A program made the translations under genes and the position numbers. Positions 6,735-7,712 of a stretch of 7,712 nt of DNA are shown here, piece by piece. This DNA comes from Magnetococcales bacterium. GTDB lineage: Bacteria; Pseudomonadota; Magnetococcia; Magnetococcales; DC0425bin3. The notes under the pieces are model-generated. The model was not told where the DNA came from. It saw only the letters and a list, made by a program, of their open reading frames with translations, and did not search any database. Position 1 is the stretch's first letter; every line of letters starts with the position of its first letter. The stretch is taken from contig JADGCJ010000159.1 in NCBI GenBank assembly GCA_015229045.1, positions 1-7,712 on the forward strand, given 5' to 3'.

Positions 6735-6753
6735 ACTCCCTGAAATTTCTGGA

Positions 6754-6784
6754 GACCGGCGGAAAGTGCATCCCCCCGCCGGTC
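6754..6784 (+). terminator. Stem-loop after gltA, terminator-like without T-run
   Basis: GACCGGCGG (6754-6762) and CCGCCGGTC (6776-6784) form a perfect GC-rich 9-bp stem with a 13-base loop, starting 20 bases after the gltA stop. The following bases are C-rich rather than T-rich, so it is not a classical intrinsic terminator. It could protect the 3' end of the gltA mRNA or mark a factor-dependent stop. Confidence 0.45.
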
Positions 6785-6851
6785 CCCCTCGAAACAGCAC
6801 ACTCCACCCACCCTCATGGTCGCCTGCCGGAAATTTCCTTGCGACATGCCG

Positions 6852-6879
6852 TTGACACGGTACATGAAAAATACATAGT
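6852..6879 (+). promoter_or_regulatory. Candidate sigma-70 promoter for acetolactate synthase
   Basis: A perfect -35 box TTGACA (6852-6857) is followed, after 16 bases, by CATAGT (6874-6879), four of six matches to the -10 consensus. The predicted start of transcription is ~50 bases before the TTG start codon. I see no obvious leader peptide rich in branched-chain codons and no strong attenuator; only a 6-bp stem CTTTGT/ACAAAG (6890-6912) lies in the leader. Confidence 0.5.
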
Positions 6880-6926
6880 GTCTCCTTCCCTTTGTCAGGA
6901 TTGGGAACAAAGAACTCGATCGCGTT

Positions 6927-6930
6927 GGAG
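6927..6930 (+). promoter_or_regulatory. Ribosome binding site deciding the TTG start of ilvB
   Basis: GGAG lies eight bases before TTG 6939. The ATG at 6932 is only one base after it and opens a different frame of about 36 codons, so the spacing supports TTG 6939 as the real start. Confidence 0.6.
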
Positions 6931-6938
6931 AATGAAAG

Positions 6939-7712
6939 TTGAAGCTGAACGGTGCAGAAATCTTCGTGCAGTGCTTGCAGGAAATGAACGTCCGGACGAT
7001 TTTCGGCTACCCGGGAGGGGCCATTCTCAATATTTACGATGAAATTTACAAAGCAAAGAATTTGCGGCATATTCTGGTCCGGCATGAACAGGGTGCCGTC
7101 CATGCCGCCGATGGCTATGCCCGGGCCACGGGAGAGGTTGGTGTGGTTCTGGTCACATCCGGACCCGGAGCAACCAACGCGGTCACCGGCCTGGCCACCG
7201 CCAACATGGACTCCATTCCGGTTGTCTGTTTCACGGGACAGGTCTCCTCCAGCCTGATTGGCAACGACGCCTTTCAGGAGGCCGACACGGTCGGCATCAC
7301 CCGCTCCTGCACCAAACACAACTATCTGGTGAAAAAGGTGGAAGATCTGGCCCGCATCATCCGCGAGGCCTTCTATATCGCCCGCACCGGACGACCAGGG
7401 CCGGTCCTCATCGACATTCCCAAGGATATCCTGACCCAGAAGACCGAACATGTCTATCGGGATGGACGGGTCGATATTCCCTCCTATCGCCCCACTATCG
7501 AGGGACATACCGGACAGATTCGCCGGGCCGTCAAGCTGCTGCAAAAATCCTCGCGTCCGGTCATCTATACAGGAGGGGGCGTTATCCTCTCCAATGCCGC
7601 CCAGGAATTGACGGAATTTGCTCATATCCTGGGGGCACCGGTCACGAATACCCTGATGGGCCTGGGAGGATTTCCCGGCTCGGACCCGCAGTTTCTGGGC
7701 ATGCTGGGCATG
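6939..7712 (+). CDS. ilvB: Acetolactate synthase large (catalytic) subunit, 3' partial
   Basis: This ThDP-dependent enzyme joins two pyruvates to acetolactate, or pyruvate and 2-ketobutyrate to acetohydroxybutyrate. It is the first common step of valine, leucine and isoleucine synthesis. The visible 258 residues cover the N-terminal ThDP pyrimidine-binding domain and the beginning of the central domain. Landmarks are [12 protein letters not shown] (2-13), [13 protein letters not shown] (22-34), [15 protein letters not shown] (48-62) with Glu50 as the ThDP-activating glutamate, [16 protein letters not shown] (73-88), GNDAFQEAD (108-116), [13 protein letters not shown] (151-163) and the central-domain start RPVIYTGGG. 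An in-frame TGA at 6933-6935 rules out an upstream start. TTG 6939 gives the usual short N-terminus (M/K/L-x-GA). The ThDP/Mg motif and the C-terminal domain lie beyond the window, as would an ilvN small-subunit gene. It could be called ilvB or ilvI; the two cannot be told apart here. Confidence 0.93.
   Translation, partial: MKLNGAEIFVQCLQEMNVRTIFGYPGGAILNIYDEIYKAKNLRHILVRHEQGAVHAADGYARATGEVGVVLVTSGPGATNAVTGLATANMDSIPVVCFTGQVSSSLIGNDAFQEADTVGITRSCTKHNYLVKKVEDLARIIREAFYIARTGRPGPVLIDIPKDILTQKTEHVYRDGRVDIPSYRPTIEGHTGQIRRAVKLLQKSSRPVIYTGGGVILSNAAQELTEFAHILGAPVTNTLMGLGGFPGSDPQFLGMLGM

Larger units (their letters stand above)
6735..6938 (+). other. gltA-ilvB intergenic region
   Basis: This 204-base gap holds a hairpin after gltA and a candidate promoter before ilvB, so the two genes are probably separate transcription units despite sharing a strand. 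Open frames crossing it lack ribosome binding sites and overlap the genes on either side, so none is considered real. Confidence 0.5.

Noticed and set aside
6617..7042. A 141-codon plus-strand frame across the gltA end, the intergenic gap and the ilvB start
   Set aside because: It overlaps the 3' end of gltA and the start of ilvB in a different frame, and its translation shows no domain-like pattern.
5274..7625. A 783-codon open frame on the minus strand, antisense to gltA and ilvB
   Set aside because: It lies opposite two well-supported enzyme genes in GC-rich DNA and crosses their intergenic region. The translation is Gly/Asp/His-rich without domains, and no ribosome binding site is evident.

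Overview
The window looks like a Gram-negative, probably proteobacterial, chromosome. The type II (Gram-negative) citrate synthase, the start of a large-subunit acetolactate synthase, Sec-type signal peptides on two envelope proteins and strong AAGGAGG/GGAG ribosome binding sites all fit. I cannot name the genus from the sequence. Two compositional zones are visible. The first ~3.2 kb is AT-richer (about 40% GC in the line at 601-660) and the part carrying the metabolic genes is GC-rich (about 68% in the line at 6181-6240), so the left part looks like accessory DNA next to core genes.

Region 1 (1-3195, + strand) is a two-gene module whose stop and start codons overlap by 4 bases. The first gene, cut at its 5' end, encodes a secreted, helix-rich, Cys-containing protein with a Gly/Lys/Asp-rich linker and a four-cysteine tail. 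The second encodes a secreted protein with a SPOR-like N-terminal domain, a Pro/Glu linker and a SUMF1 (formylglycine-generating-enzyme-like) domain that lacks the catalytic cysteines. Together they look like an undescribed cell-envelope pair: inferred peptidoglycan targeting plus a C-type-lectin-like fold, with a partner that may be disulfide-stabilised.

Region 2 (3196-3799) holds an intact HigA-type antitoxin on the minus strand. Directly upstream of it lie only the last ~27 codons of a HigB toxin, so the toxin-antitoxin pair has lost its toxin. A perfect 9-bp hairpin followed by seven Ts, oriented as a plus-strand terminator, borders the remnant.

Region 3 (3800-5302, - strand) is a 500-residue dynamin-like membrane GTPase with two C-terminal membrane segments. 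It is transcribed divergently from gltA across a 133-bp intergenic region.

Region 4 (5436-7712, + strand) is core metabolism. A complete citrate synthase (entry to the TCA cycle) is followed after ~200 bp by the first 258 codons of acetolactate synthase large subunit (branched-chain amino-acid synthesis). The latter starts at TTG 6939, has its own candidate promoter, and runs off the right edge. No tRNA, rRNA, CRISPR array or insertion sequence was seen.
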